Position numbers and translations under genes: made by a program. Below the pieces are notes generated by a model. It was not told where the DNA came from. It did no database searches and saw only the letters and a program-made list of their open reading frames with translations. From Bos javanicus (lineage: Eukaryota; Chordata; Mammalia; Artiodactyla; Bovidae), in the NCBI RefSeq assembly GCF_032452875.1, contig NC_083876.1:4278001-4342000 (forward strand): 64,000 bases of DNA, read 5' to 3'. Below are positions 11,413 to 22,345 of the stretch, piece by piece (position 1 is the first letter of the stretch; each line of letters begins with the position of its first letter).

Positions 11413-12139
11413 ATTATAAACATTGACTGACCATGGTTTCATACATAAAATATTTATTTTTAATACTTAATCAATATTAATATTCACATTATAAAGATTA
11501 TTCATTGTGAATAAGGCATATTAAAAATAATAATTAATAAAAGCATACTGAACTATTTATTGGCTTTTGATATACAAGTGGTGGTTACAGGTTCTTTCTG
11601 AAAGTCTTTGCTTCTCTAATCTCATCTTCAATCAGGCACGCCAACTGAGTTTCCAGTCGGTTTGGGAGTGACCCAGGTCCCTGGCTTCAGGTGACAGCCC
11701 CCTTTTTCTTTACCCCCACCTTTGGATGGAGACAGGGCAGGGCCTTCTTGCTTCATTCTGGTTTGCTTCACTGCCCCATGTGGCTTCCCAGCTCTTCCAT
11801 TCTTTGAATAACAGATTTGGTTTAAGAAAAATCTTTCTAATGTTTTCAATTTTGAGAACTGGACTGATATATTTTGGGAAAAAAATTTAAAAAAGCATTG
11901 GAAATTATTTTGAGCTAGTATGCACATGGTGTAGATATGAATGCTAAGCAAAAGGTAGCTCGGGGTAGCAGTGAGTTACAGTCTAGTTGGTTATGTTGTT
12001 CTGGTTTGGCATTATTTTTTCTCATCCCAATGAAGATATCATTCCTCTGCCCTGTTCTTCATAGGTCTACTGTTAGTCTTATTGACATTTAAAAAAAGAC
12101 ATTTTTGTCTTATCTTTCTTTTGAGTTCTTTATTTTTCT
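11413..12139. other. Unrecognised DNA with a GC-richer patch
   Basis: Most of the stretch is AT-rich. Bases about 11630-11805 are clearly richer in G+C than their surroundings and hold a minus-strand open frame of 107 codons ending at 11628. That frame has no domain I recognise. On the minus strand an AATAAA lies at about 11560, below the patch. A decayed processed pseudogene is one possibility, but nothing here identifies a parent gene. Confidence 0.35.
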
Positions 12140-13135
12140 TTAATGACCTACAGTTTCACTACATTGTTCATCAGCAAAATTTCTTTTTATTAAACCTAAT
12201 TGAGGAAAATTGGGCTTTCTGAATATAAATATTTATGTCATTAATTATTATGTACATATGATTCAATCACATATTAGTCACAATAATTCATTCATTTATT
12301 GACATTCTTTACCCAGCAAAGGACAGAGAACTGAAATAATCATGTCCCTCAGTTTAACAATTCAGTATTCTTTTGGGTTCATGTAAAGCTTCTTTCCTGT
12401 TTTCTCTTCTTTTATTAATCCCTTTTTATCTACATTTTCTACTCACATTCTCTTTTCCCTCTAGAAAACAAAATTGTAATAAGTGTGATAAGTTTTATGT
12501 GTTTTGCCACAATTGCATAGATGTTATCTGTGTATGATATCTTCATTTATATAAATAATATATATAGCCTTATTCTTTTTACTTTCATGAGACACTCTGT
12601 TTTCTATTACTCATATCTGTGGTACAATTAAAATACTTCTTTCAGTTGCTTTACAGTATTTTATGATATATACACTATCTTAAACAATCTACTCTTTTGA
12701 CTGTCATCAATTAATAATTCCCACAAATATTATTTCATTTATTAATCATATCTATAAAGTGGTATCCTTATTGATATCTGGGAGATTTACTTTTAATCAT
12801 GTACACCAGGGTGAAATTATTACCAGATTGCCCTCTGAAATGTCATGTCAGACAGCATTGCCACAAGAATGCACAAACCTTTCTATACTTATATCCCCAC
12901 AAAAACTTGAAATTATCAAGTTTTTTAATGTTTGCAAGGGCAAAAGATGTAGAATACTATTTTACTGTTGTTTCAATTTGCATTTTTAAATTAATTACCC
13001 TGAGAACTTCTCTCCATATGTATAAGTCTTTGAGGTTTCCTTTTCTACTCACTTCTAGCTTAAAATATCATTTGTCATTTTAGAGTGTTGCCTTTTTCTT
13101 GCTTATATGCTAAATTGCTCTTTTTATTAATATAT
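12140..13135 (-). mobile_element. Old L1M 3' end, antisense
   Basis: The right part is the complement of an L1 3' UTR/ORF2 end: GCCCTCTGAAATGTC, then TGTTTCAATTTGCATTTTTA, and a following decayed ORF2 stretch. The left boundary is uncertain. Bases 12495-12630 recur at 14822-14960. Confidence 0.6.
12495..12630. repeat. Repeat pair A (partner at 14822-14960)
   Basis: About 135 bp including CATAGATGTTATCTGTGT, GATATCTTCATTTATAT and CATGAGACACT recurs in direct orientation 2.3 kb downstream with moderate divergence. It may be two copies of one L1 3' UTR or a local duplication. Confidence 0.8.
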
Positions 13136-13390
13136 ATTATCAGGAATGCATGCATGCATGCATGCTAAGTCACTGCAGTGGTGTCCAACTCTTTGTGAAC
13201 CTATGAACTATAGCCTGCCAGGCTTCTCGGTCCATGGGATTCTCCAGGCAAGAACACTGGAGTGAGTTGCCTTGCCCTCCCCTAGGGGATCTTCCTGACT
13301 CAGGGATTGAACCCATGTCTCTTATGTCTCCTGCATCAGCAGTTGGGTTCTTTACCACTAGTGCCATCTGGGAAGACACCATTATCAGGA
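13136..13390 (-). mobile_element. Bov-tA SINE with 10-bp target duplication
   Basis: The complement-strand SINE (13146-13380) is flanked by the exact duplication ATTATCAGGA at 13136-13145 and 13381-13390. Its 3' tail on the minus strand is a GCAT repeat (13147-13164). Confidence 0.95.
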
Positions 13391-13400
13391 TTATTTATTT

Positions 13401-13424
13401 CTAAAGATAAAACTTTATCTTTAG
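13401..13424. repeat. 11-bp perfect inverted repeat
   Basis: CTAAAGATAAA and TTTATCTTTAG are separated by two bases. This potential hairpin lies just before the 5' truncation point of a BovB copy. Confidence 0.9.
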
Positions 13425-13431
13425 GCATAAA

Positions 13432-14196
13432 GACATCATCCCTATGGCAGAAAGCAAAGAAGAACTAAAGAGCCTCTTGCTGAAAGTGAAAGAGGAGAGT
13501 GAAAAAGCTGGTTTAAAACTCAACATTCAGAAAACTAAGATCATGGCATCTGGTCCCATCACTTAGTGGCAAAGAGATGGGGAAACAATGGAAATAGTGA
13601 CAAACTATTTTCTAGGGTTCCAAAATCACTGCAGATGGTGATTGCAGTCATAAAATTAAAAGATGTTCCTTGGAAGAAAAGCTATGACCAAACTAGACAG
13701 CATACTAAAAAGCAGATAATTTTCTTTGCCAACAAAGGTGCATCTAGACAGAGCTATGGCTTTTCTACTAGTTGTGTATGGAAGTGAAAGTTGGACGAGA
13801 AAGAAAGCTGAGTGCCAAAGAAATTATGTTTTTGAACTGTGGTATTGGAGAGGACTCTTGAGAGTCCCTTGGACTGCAAGGAAATGAAACCAGTCAATCC
13901 TAATAGAAATCAGTCCTGAATAGTCATTGGAAGGCCTGATGCTGAAGGTGAAACTCCAATACTTTGGCCACCGGATGTGAAGAACTGAGTCATTGGAAAG
14001 ACCCTGATGCTGGGAAAGAGTCAAGGCAGGAGGAGATGAGGATGACAGAGGATGAGATGACTGGATGGCATCACCGATTCAATGGATATGAGTTTGAGCA
14101 AGTTTCAGGAGTTGGTGATGGATAGGGAAGGCTGATGTGCTGCAGTCCCTGGGGTCACAAAGAGTCAGACATGACTGAGAGACTGAATTGAACTAA
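13432..14196 (+). mobile_element. BovB 3' fragment
   Basis: This sense copy starts just after the YADD site (GACATCATCCCTATGGCAG) and runs to the BovB 3' end (CAGACATGACTGAGAGACTG). It contains the thumb-like downstream coding part only, with stops and frameshifts. There is no reverse transcriptase catalytic site. Confidence 0.92.
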
Positions 14197-14351
14197 AATA
14201 TAAAACGTATATTACCTAAACAATTATTTAGGTCTAATTATTTAGATACTTGGCAGATTCATAGGCAGACTCAAATGCTCTTTCAAAAACCTAAATAAAT
14301 AATTGGACTTTAGAACTCATCAAAATTTATATATGTATAAATATTTATATA

Positions 14352-14358
<7 letters not shown>

Positions 14359-14405
<47 letters not shown>
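14359..14405. repeat. (TA)n microsatellite
   Basis: A pure TA tract of more than 20 units follows GTGTGTG and directly abuts a SINE fragment. Confidence 0.97.
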
Positions 14406-14408
<3 letters not shown>

Positions 14409-14471
14409 TTCATTCAGTCACTCAGTCGTGTCCAACTTTTTGAGACCCCATGAACTGCAGCACAACAGGCC
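14406..14471 (-). mobile_element. SINE 3' third, inverted relative to its 5' part
   Basis: This is the complement of the Bov-tA/BovB-type 3' end: CACTCAGTCGTGTCC through GAACTGCAGCACAACAGGCC. It stops where the sense fragment at 14499-14660 also stops. Confidence 0.85.
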
Positions 14472-14498
14472 TATATATATAAAATATATAACATATAC

Positions 14499-14660
14499 AG
14501 GATTCCTAGGAGGTGCTAGTGCTAAAGAACCCTCTTGCCAGGGCAGGAGATGTGAGAGATGTGGGTTTGATCCCTTGGCTGGAAAGATCCTTTGGAGTAG
14601 GAAATGGCAACCGGCTCCAGTATTCTTGCTTGGAAAATTCCATAGACAGTGGAGCCTGGT
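14499..14660 (+). mobile_element. Bov-tA SINE 5' two-thirds
   Basis: The tRNA-like head and core (CCAGTATTCTTGCTTGG) run in sense orientation and break off at GGAGCCTGG, before the usual 3' third. That third lies upstream in the opposite orientation, across a 27-bp AT-rich spacer. Confidence 0.85.
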
Positions 14661-14821
14661 TATATATATATACATACATAACTTGTTTTAAAAATAAACA
14701 GGGGTATAAGAGTTTGACAACTGAAATATACCAGTAGGTTTATTCAGTTTTTGTTTAGTTTGAACTGTATCTTGTTTCTACAGAGCAATTACTAATTGCA
14801 TTATATAGAGAGATTAGTGAC

Positions 14822-14960
14822 AATGTGTTCTTGTTACAATTACATAGATGTTATCTGTGTGTGATATCTTCATTTATATATGACATTGTATTATGTAGCC
14901 TTATTCTTTTTATGTTCATGAGACACTTTTTTTTATTACACTTTAATGTGGTACAGCTAA
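14822..14960. repeat. Repeat pair B (partner at 12495-12630)
   Basis: It shares CATAGATGTTATCTGTGT, GATATCTTCATTTATATA and TTCATGAGACACT with the upstream copy in the same order and orientation. The 14661-15003 region otherwise shows nothing recognisable. Confidence 0.8.
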
Positions 14961-15003
14961 TTAGTGTGAAACACACTAATATGAATTGAAAGAAAATATT
15001 CTG

Positions 15004-15447
15004 ATAATAATCATCCTTCAGTTCAGTTGCTCAATCACGTCCGACTCTTTGCAACCCCATGAACTGCAGAACACCAGGCCTCCCTGTCCATCGCCAACTC
15101 CCGGAGTTCACTCAAACTCACGTCCATCGAGTCAGTGATGCCATCCAGCCGTCTCATCCTCTGTCGTCCCGTTCTCCTCCGGCCCCCAATCCCTCCCAGC
15201 ATCAGAGTCTTCCAATGAGTCAACTCTTCTCATGAGGTGGCCAAAGTACTGGAGTTTCAGCTTTAGCATCATTCCTTCCAAAGAACACCCAGGACTGATC
15301 TCCTTTAGGATGAACTGGTTGGATCTCCTTGCAGTCCAAGGGACTCTCAAGAGTCTTCTCCAACACCACAGTTCAAAAACATCAATTCTTCAGTGCTCAG
15401 CATTCTTCATAGTCCAACTCTCACATCCATACATAATAATCATCCTT
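15004..15447 (-). mobile_element. BovB 3' fragment with 15-bp target duplication
   Basis: A 414-bp minus-strand BovB 3' end (15019-15432) is flanked by the exact duplication ATAATAATCATCCTT at 15004-15018 and 15433-15447. It was 5'-truncated on insertion. The encoded part is the C-terminal tail of the polyprotein only. Confidence 0.96.
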
Positions 15448-16440
15448 ACTAACTATTACAATGTTAACTCTTATTTTATAGTTTTATAAAAACACAGCCA
15501 CTAGGAAATATCACAAATTATAAGCACACACACTCATTCATGCACATAAAATATATATAATTATATTTTTTAATTGTTAAAGTTTAGATAATTTCTTGAA
15601 ATTAAAAGAAAAGGAATTGCCATAATTGTTATGACTTTGGAGATGAGCAAATAATGACAAATTCAACAACTATTTGTATATTTGCAATAAGGTATGTTAA
15701 AATTTTTCAGAGCAAAGTAATTTCTTATATATTTTAGATATAACTGGATATATTTTAAAAATTGATTTTTGTCTCTGTTTTCTTTCTGAAATATTTTGGA
15801 TATTATATAGTTATCTTTAAAGTTTATTTTATCTTTATGATACTATTTTTTTTAACCTTATATAATGTGTGGAAATTTTCCTACACAAAAATGTCTGATG
15901 GCAAAGACAATGTTCCCATAAATTCTATTCCTGGGAGAAAGCAACATCTTGAGATAACCAGCACTATTATACACTACAAAATGGTAAAATTTATGAATTT
16001 TTCATGCTACAAATATCAGTATTTTTTAAGATATTCATCTACTAAAAGAATCAGAACTTTATTTAGTCTATATGGTTTTAGTAATACCTGTGAAAAAATT
16101 ATGAGGCTCACTCTTTAATAAATTCCAAATGCCATGTCTGTAGCATACTCTCCTTTTTAGGTTGATTTTATTATTTTCTTCACCTTAAGGAAAGTTTGAA
16201 AGAAGGTAACTTATTATTCAACATTGAGTCATTAATAGAACATGGAGAATGCAATAGGATCGTTTAGGCTAAGGTTAAGATAAGAAATCTGGATAATACT
16301 GAATGATTCCTAAGCAAATAGTTGGTTTCCACTGTTCTTTTTGGAACTGAATTCTTTATGTGTCAGGGTTTCTCATACCAAATAGGCATTCTCAGATTGA
16401 TTCAAAGGCAAATATAAAAATTTAGAAACAGTTATTTAAA
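15448..16440. other. No gene or repeat recognised
   Basis: This is AT-rich, unique-looking DNA. A 118-codon open frame at 15762-16118 has no recognisable domain and no codon structure that stands out. I read it as chance. Confidence 0.5.
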
Positions 16441-16449
16441 ATCATTTAT

Positions 16450-16661
16450 GTGTCATGATTAGTCACTCAGTTATGTCTGAATCTTTGCAACCTCATAGAC
16501 TGAGTCCCTCCAAGTTCCTCTGTCCATGGGGATTCTCCAGGCAAGAATACTGGTGTGGTTGCCACGCACTCCTCCAGAGGATCTTCCCATCCCAGGGATC
16601 GAACCCAGGTCTCCTGCATTGCAGGCAGACTCTTTACCAACCGAGGCACCAGTGAAGCCCA
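16450..16661 (-). mobile_element. Bov-tA SINE
   Basis: The complement-strand SINE runs from TTAGTCACTCAGTTATGTC to GAGGCACCAGTGAAGCCC. The flanks AAAATCATTTA and AGAATCACTTA look like an aged target duplication. Confidence 0.9.
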
Positions 16662-16720
16662 TAGAATCACTTACAGTATACTTTACACATATTCTTGAGT
16701 ATTTTTGAGGGTTGACCATC

Positions 16721-19050
16721 AGTTCAGTTCAGTTCACTCCAGTCACTCAGTCATGTCCGCCTCTTTGCGACCCCGTGAATCGCAACACGCCAGGCCTCCC
16801 TATCCATCACCAACTCCTGGAGTGCACTCAGACATGTTCATCAAGTCAGTGATGCCATCCAGCCATCTCATCCTCTCTCGTCCCCTTCTCCTCCTGCCCC
16901 CAATCCCTCCCAGCATCAGAGTCTTTTCCAATGAGTCAACTCTTCACATGAGGTGGCCAAAGTACTGGAGTTTCAGCTTTAGCATCATTCCTTTCAAAGA
17001 AATCCCAGGGCTGATCTCCTTCAGAATGGACTGGTTGGATCTCCTTGCAGTCCAAGGCACTCTCAAGACTCTTCTCCAACACCACAGTTCAAAAGCATCA
17101 ATTCTTCGGTGCTCAGCTTTCTTCACAGTCCAACTCTCACATCCATACATGACCATGGGAAAAAACTATAGCCTTGACTAGACAGACCTTTGTTGGCAAA
17201 GTAATATCTATGCTTTTGAATATGCTATCTTGGTTGGTCATAACTTTTCTTCAAAGGAATGTCTTTTAATTTCATGGCTGCAGTCACCATCTGCCATGAT
17301 TTTGGAGCCACAAAAAATAAAGTCTGACACTGTTTCCACTGTTTCCCCATCTATTTCCCATGAAGTGGTGGGACCAGATGCCATGATCTTCATTTTCTGA
17401 ATGTTGAGCTTTAAGCCAACTTTTTCACTCTCCTCTTTCACTTTCATCAAGAGAGTTTTTAGTTCCTCTTCACTTTCTTCCATAAGGGTGGTGTCATCTG
17501 CATATCTGACGTTCTTGATATTACTCCTGGCAATCTTGATTCCAGCTTGTGTTTTTCCATTCTAGCGCTTCTCATGATGTAGTCTGCATTTAAGTTAAAT
17601 AATCAGGGTGACAATATACAGCCTTGACGTACTCTTTTTCCTATTTGGAACCAGTCTGTTGTTCCATGTCCAGTTCTAACTGTTGCTTCCTGACCTGCAT
17701 ACAGATTTCTCAAGAGGCAGGTCAGGTGGTCTGATATTTCCATCTCTTTCAGAATTTTCCACAGTTTATTGTGATCCACACAGTCAAAGGCTTTGGCATA
17801 GTCAATAAAGCAGAAATAGATATTTTTCTGGAACTCTCTTGCTTTTTCAAACATGATCCAGCAGACATTGGCAATTTGATCTCTGGTTCCTCTGCCTTTT
17901 CTAAAACCAGCTTGAACATCTGGAAGTTCACAGTTCAGGTATTGCTGAAGCCTGGCTTGGAGAATTTTGAGCATTACTTTACTAGTGTGTGACATGAGTG
18001 CAATTGTGTGGTAGTTTGAGCATTCTTTGGCATTGTCTTTCTCTTGGATTGGAATGAAAACTGACTTTTTTCCAGTCCTGTGGCCACTGCTGAGTTTTCC
18101 AAATTTGCTGGCACATTGAGTGCAGCACTTTCACAGCATCATCTTTCAGGATTTGAAAGAGCTCAACTGGAATTCCATCACCTCCACTCTCTTTGTTTGT
18201 AGTGATGCTTTCTAAGGCCCACTTAACTTCACATTCCAGGATGTCTGGCTCTAGATGAGTGATCCCACCATCGTGATTATCTTGGTCGTGAAGATATTTT
18301 TTGTACAGTTCTTCTGTGTATTCCTGCCACCTCTTCTTAATATGTTCTGCTTCTGTTAGGTCCATACCATTTCTGTCCTTTATCGAGCCCATCTTTGCAT
18401 GAAATGTTCCCTTGGTATCTCTAATTTTCTTGAAGAGATCGCTAGTCTTCCCCATTCTGTTGTTTTCCTCTATTTCTTTGCAGTGATTCCCGAGGAAGGC
18501 TTTCTTATCTCTTCTTGCTATTCTTTGGAACTTTGCATTCAGATGCTTATATATTCCCTTTTCTTCTTTGCTTTTTGCTTCTCTTCTTTTCACAGCTATT
18601 TGTAAGGCCTCCTCAGACAGCCATTTTCCTGTTTTGCATTTCTTTTCCATGAGGATGGTCTTGATCCCTGTCTCCTGTACAATGTCACGAACCTCAGTCC
18701 ATAGTTCATCTGGCACTCTATCTCTCAGATCTAGGCCCTTAAATCTATTTCTCACTTCCACTGTATAATCATAAGGGATTTGATTTAGGTCATACCTGAA
18801 TGGTCTAGTGGTTTTCCCTACTTTCTTTGATTTAAGTCTGAATTTGGCAATAAGGAATTCTTGATCTGAGACACAGTCAGTTCCTGGTCTTGTTTTTGTT
18901 GATTGTATAGAGCTTCTCCATCTTTGGCTACAAAGAATATAATCAATCTGATTTCGGTGTTGACCATCTGGTGATATCCATGTGTAGAGTCTTCTCTTGT
19001 GTTGTTGGAAGAGGGTGTTTGCTATGACCAGTGCATTTTCTTGGCAAAAC
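16721..19050 (-). mobile_element. BovB LINE, 2.33 kb, 5'-truncated
   Basis: The minus-strand copy begins at the family 3' end (CAGTTCAGTTCAGTTCACTC). It covers the C-terminal tail, reverse transcriptase and linker, and stops inside the endonuclease coding region at GGCAAAAC (19050). It lacks roughly the first quarter of a full element. No target duplication was resolved. The copy at 31854-35041 covers the same stretch in the same orientation. Confidence 0.95.
16990..19050 (-). pseudogene. BovB endonuclease-reverse transcriptase pseudogene
   Basis: The RTE polyprotein nicks target DNA with an APE-like endonuclease and copies its RNA by reverse transcription. A 356-codon open stretch (17982-19052) holds the endonuclease C-terminus with QIDYIL and the linker. 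The C-terminal catalytic SDH motif reads SDQ here (codon at 18861-18863). A T-run near 18062-18072 shifts the frame. The next frame (17603-17995) holds the motif-A region FIDYAKAFD and ends at a stop before the catalytic centre. YADD is encoded at 17493-17504 and another open piece covers 17238-17483. Because of the stop, frameshifts and 5' truncation, no active enzyme can be made. Confidence 0.92.
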
Positions 19051-19560
19051 ATAATTATATTTAAAATATATTTACAGATACACTTAAATTATTTGTATAC
19101 ATACTAAGAAAATGAGAAGCTAATTTGCTTTAAAACACTTCAAACATTTGATTGCTTCAAATGCAAAAGACATTGACATTTAAACATTATGAATAATTGA
19201 GCAATAAATTTTTTTTCTTATTTTTCAAATACAGAAAGGTACAAAAGACATGCTTCCATGTTCCATATCATATCAAACCTCCAAAATGTAACATTTGTTC
19301 AACTGTGTTAATATCAACTAAATAGTTCTGCTGGTATTGATATTTATGAGCAATACAGTTTATCTGCATTTATAAGCATGAAGAAGTTAAACAAGTCAGA
19401 TTCCTAAAGCTACCCCTCACTTACTGAGATTACATAGACAGTGCAATCAAAACCCTTGAACCTCCCGGATTCTATAGGAAGGAGAACACACGATCAACAA
19501 GCACCTCACTCACACTAAAATCTTAAGCTCCATTTCTCACATAAAACTGTATCTTAAAAC
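19051..19560. other. No gene or repeat recognised
   Basis: AT-rich sequence with no open frame or repeat family I can name. Confidence 0.5.
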
Positions 19561-19574
19561 CTTTCTAGTCATTT

Positions 19575-19712
19575 TAATGAGAGAGAGATGGGAGCAAGGA
19601 GAAGTGAGAATGAGAGTGAGAGGCAGAGAGAGAAAACAGAGAAAGATAGACACATAGACAAAAGTAGAGAGAAACAGACCAGAGAGACAGGGAGGAGTGA
19701 GAGTATGAATGA
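19575..19712. repeat. GA-rich polypurine tract
   Basis: About 140 bp is almost all purine on the plus strand (GAGAGAGAGATGGGAGC and similar). A minus-strand open frame across it, rich in serine and leucine, is a by-product of composition. Confidence 0.85.
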
Positions 19713-19879
19713 AAACTAAGCAATAACTGAACAGTTAAATAAATATGAATCATGTACCTAGAATCCAAGTACCAAAGCAGCTTTAGATGAATAGAGCAAG
19801 CCTGCCTCACTATGACCATTACTGGCAGAAAAAGAACAAAGCCTATTACAAGAACAGAGTTGCTGTCTCAACATCACAT

Positions 19880-21217
19880 AGAAGCTTGTCTATGACAAAA
19901 TAGCTGAATCACATGTTAAATAGCTGTACATTTTACATTTTAAGAAACTGACACTTTATAGACAAGTGGCACTATTTCCCACTCCCACATCAAAGGTAAT
20001 ATAGAGTTACAGTTGCTCCACATTCTTGTCAAAGTTTTTCTTTTCTTTTCTTTTTATCAATTTTAGATATTTTAATGGATAATGTAGTTATAATTCATTG
20101 TGGTTTTAACTTGCATTTCCCTGAGATTCTTTCATGCATTTATTTGTCATTCGTATATATATTTTGATGTGTTCACTGAATTCTGCCCACAATTTTCATG
20201 TGTTTTGTTTTACTATTGATTTTTGAGAATTTATTATTATTCATGATAGAAGCGCTTTTAAAGATATAAATCACTCAGCCTGTGACTTGTATTTTCATTA
20301 TCTTAATGTGCCTTTTGAAGAGCCTAAAGTCTTAATTTTAATAACATATATTTTAAAATTTTATGGATCATGCTTTCGAGGTTGGATTTAAATCTTTACC
20401 AAGGTCACAAAGATGTATTTTCTATTTTTTTTTTAATAATTCAAATTTAGGTCTCTGATTTCTTTCCAAATAATTTTTGTTTTGCTGTGACACATAGGTT
20501 AAGGGTCATTTGTATTCAGCATATAGATATTTGTTCCAGGGCCGTTTGTTGAAAAGGTTATTTTTATCCACTGAATTTCTTTATATAATATATATATAAT
20601 TATATATATTAATTTCTTTATGTAAATATAATTTGTCATACTTTTATCAAAAATCAACCATTTATATACATGTGTGCATATTCTTGGACACTTCTAGGCT
20701 TTCCATTGATTTATTTTTCTATCTTGGTCCCAGTGGCATACTCTATTGTTTACTCTAGCTTTGCAAAAATGTTTAAAATAAAATAATACAAATCTTTCAA
20801 CTTTATTCTTCATTATCAACTTTGTTTTTTATATTTGTCTTTGCATTTTTTGATGAATTTTAAAATCAGCTTGCTAATTTCTACAGAAAAAGCTGTTGAG
20901 ATTTTCATTGACATTTTGTAAAATATGTAATTGATTTTAGAAGTACTGACCTTAGTGATATTTTGAATATGCTATATCTCTATACTAATTTACATTTGAA
21001 AATATCTGCCTTTCAATGAGTTACTTAATTTAAATTTAATTTTTTTTCTATTATGGTTAGCTCTATATCATATATCTTTCTATATGTTTTCTATATGTCC
21101 CTTTCATTATTTTTCTTTTTAGCTATGTACTTTTGAATAAACTGAATGCTTTTACTATTCCACATCATTTCATTTGTTGACTAGCTTTAAAACTATATTA
21201 TTTAAGTACTGTTTTAT
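19880..21217 (-). mobile_element. Old L1M, ORF2 3' half, antisense
   Basis: Complement of L1 ORF2: TTGCTCCACATTCTTGTCAA, CATTGTGGTTTTAACTTGC, CAGGGCCGTTTGTTGAAAAG and TCAGCTTGCTAATTTCTAC occur in the family order. No frame is open. L1-like sequence continues after the SINE to about 21630. Confidence 0.8.
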
Positions 21218-21463
21218 AATTCATCATATAAAGGTGAAAAATGTTAGTAAAAATCAGTACTGTCCAGCTCTTTGTGATCCCATGGACTGTAACCTGTCAG
21301 GTTTCTCCATCTATAGGATTCTCCAGACAAGAATAATGGAGTGGGTATCCACTTGTCCAGAGAATCTTCCCAACCCAGGGCTCAAACCCAGGTCTCCTTT
21401 ATTCCAGGCAGATTTTTTTTTTTGGGTCATCTGAGCCAACAGGGAAGCTCAATTCATCATATA
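21218..21463 (-). mobile_element. Bov-tA SINE with 13-bp target duplication
   Basis: The complement-strand SINE (21231-21450) is flanked by the exact duplication AATTCATCATATA at 21218-21230 and 21451-21463. A poly-T stretch at about 21414-21423 lies inside the tRNA-like part. Confidence 0.95.
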
Positions 21464-21630
21464 CCTCTGCAATTTATCAATCTGTTGTAAACCATATTAT
21501 ATCACTTTAAGTAGTTTGTGATTCATAAAATATTCTACTTAATACTCATCCCTACTGCCTTTGTGCTAGAAATGCTATACATTTTACAACTAAAAATGTT
21601 TTAAACTCACAAGACTTTGCTTTTTTTATT
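21464..21630 (-). mobile_element. Old L1 remnant, antisense
   Basis: AT-rich sequence that fits the 5' part of L1 ORF2 in complement, so it may be a continuation of the L1 before the SINE with an internal deletion. Confidence 0.45.
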
Positions 21631-21636
21631 ATAATG

Positions 21637-22345
21637 CAAACTAGTACAGCCACTATGGAGAACAGTGTGGAGATTCCTTAAAAAACTGGAAATAGAACTG
21701 CCTTATGATCCAGCAATCCCACTGCTGGGCATACACACTGAGGAAACCAGAAGGGAAAGAGACACGTGTACCCCACTGTTCATCGCAGCACTGTTTATAA
21801 TAGCCAAGACATAGAAGCAACCTAGATGTCCATCAGCAGATGAATGGATAAGAAAGCTGTGGTACATATACACAATGGAGTATTACTCAGCCATTAAAAA
21901 GAATACATTTGAATCAGTTCTAATGAGGTGGATGAAACTGGAGCCTATTATACAGAGTGAAATAAGCCAGAAGGAAAAACATAAATATAGTATTCTAACG
22001 CATATATATGGAATTTAGAAAGATGGTAACAATAACCCTGTGTATGAGACAGCAAAAGAGACACTGATGTATAGAACAGTCTTATGGACTCTGTGGGAGA
22101 GGGAGAGGGTGGGAAGATTTGGGAGAATGACATTGAAACATGTAAAATATCATGTAAGAAACGAGTTGCCAGTCCAGGTTCGATGCACGATACTGGATGC
22201 TTGGGGCTAGTGCACTGGGACGACCCAGAGGGATGGTATGGGGAGGGAGGAGGGAGGAGGGTTCAGGATGGGGAACACATGTATACCTGTGGTGGATTCA
22301 TTTTGATGTTTGGCAAAACTAATACAATTATGTAAAGTTTAAAAA
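21637..22345 (+). mobile_element. Ruminant L1 3' end, sense
   Basis: The end of ORF2 (GGAGATTCCTTAAAAAACTG, AATGGATAAGAAAGCTGTGG) is followed by the 3' UTR with CTTGGGGCTAGTGCACTGGG and the terminal TTTGGCAAAACTAATACAAT, then an A-rich tail. It is one of the younger elements by similarity but 5'-truncated. The last ORF2 codons are no longer a clean frame. Confidence 0.92.

Noticed and set aside
11628..11951. A 107-codon minus-strand frame as a possible gene
   Set aside because: There is no recognisable domain, no start context that stands out, and the N-terminal part is AT-rich noise. It is kept only as a compositional oddity.
15762..16118. A 118-codon frame in unrecognised DNA
   Set aside because: The composition follows the AT-rich background, and there are no motifs, signal peptide pattern or homolog I recognise.
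17982..19052. A 356-codon open frame that could be mistaken for a host gene
   Set aside because: Its product is the endonuclease C-terminus and linker of BovB. It is 5'-truncated, frameshifted downstream and part of a retroelement.
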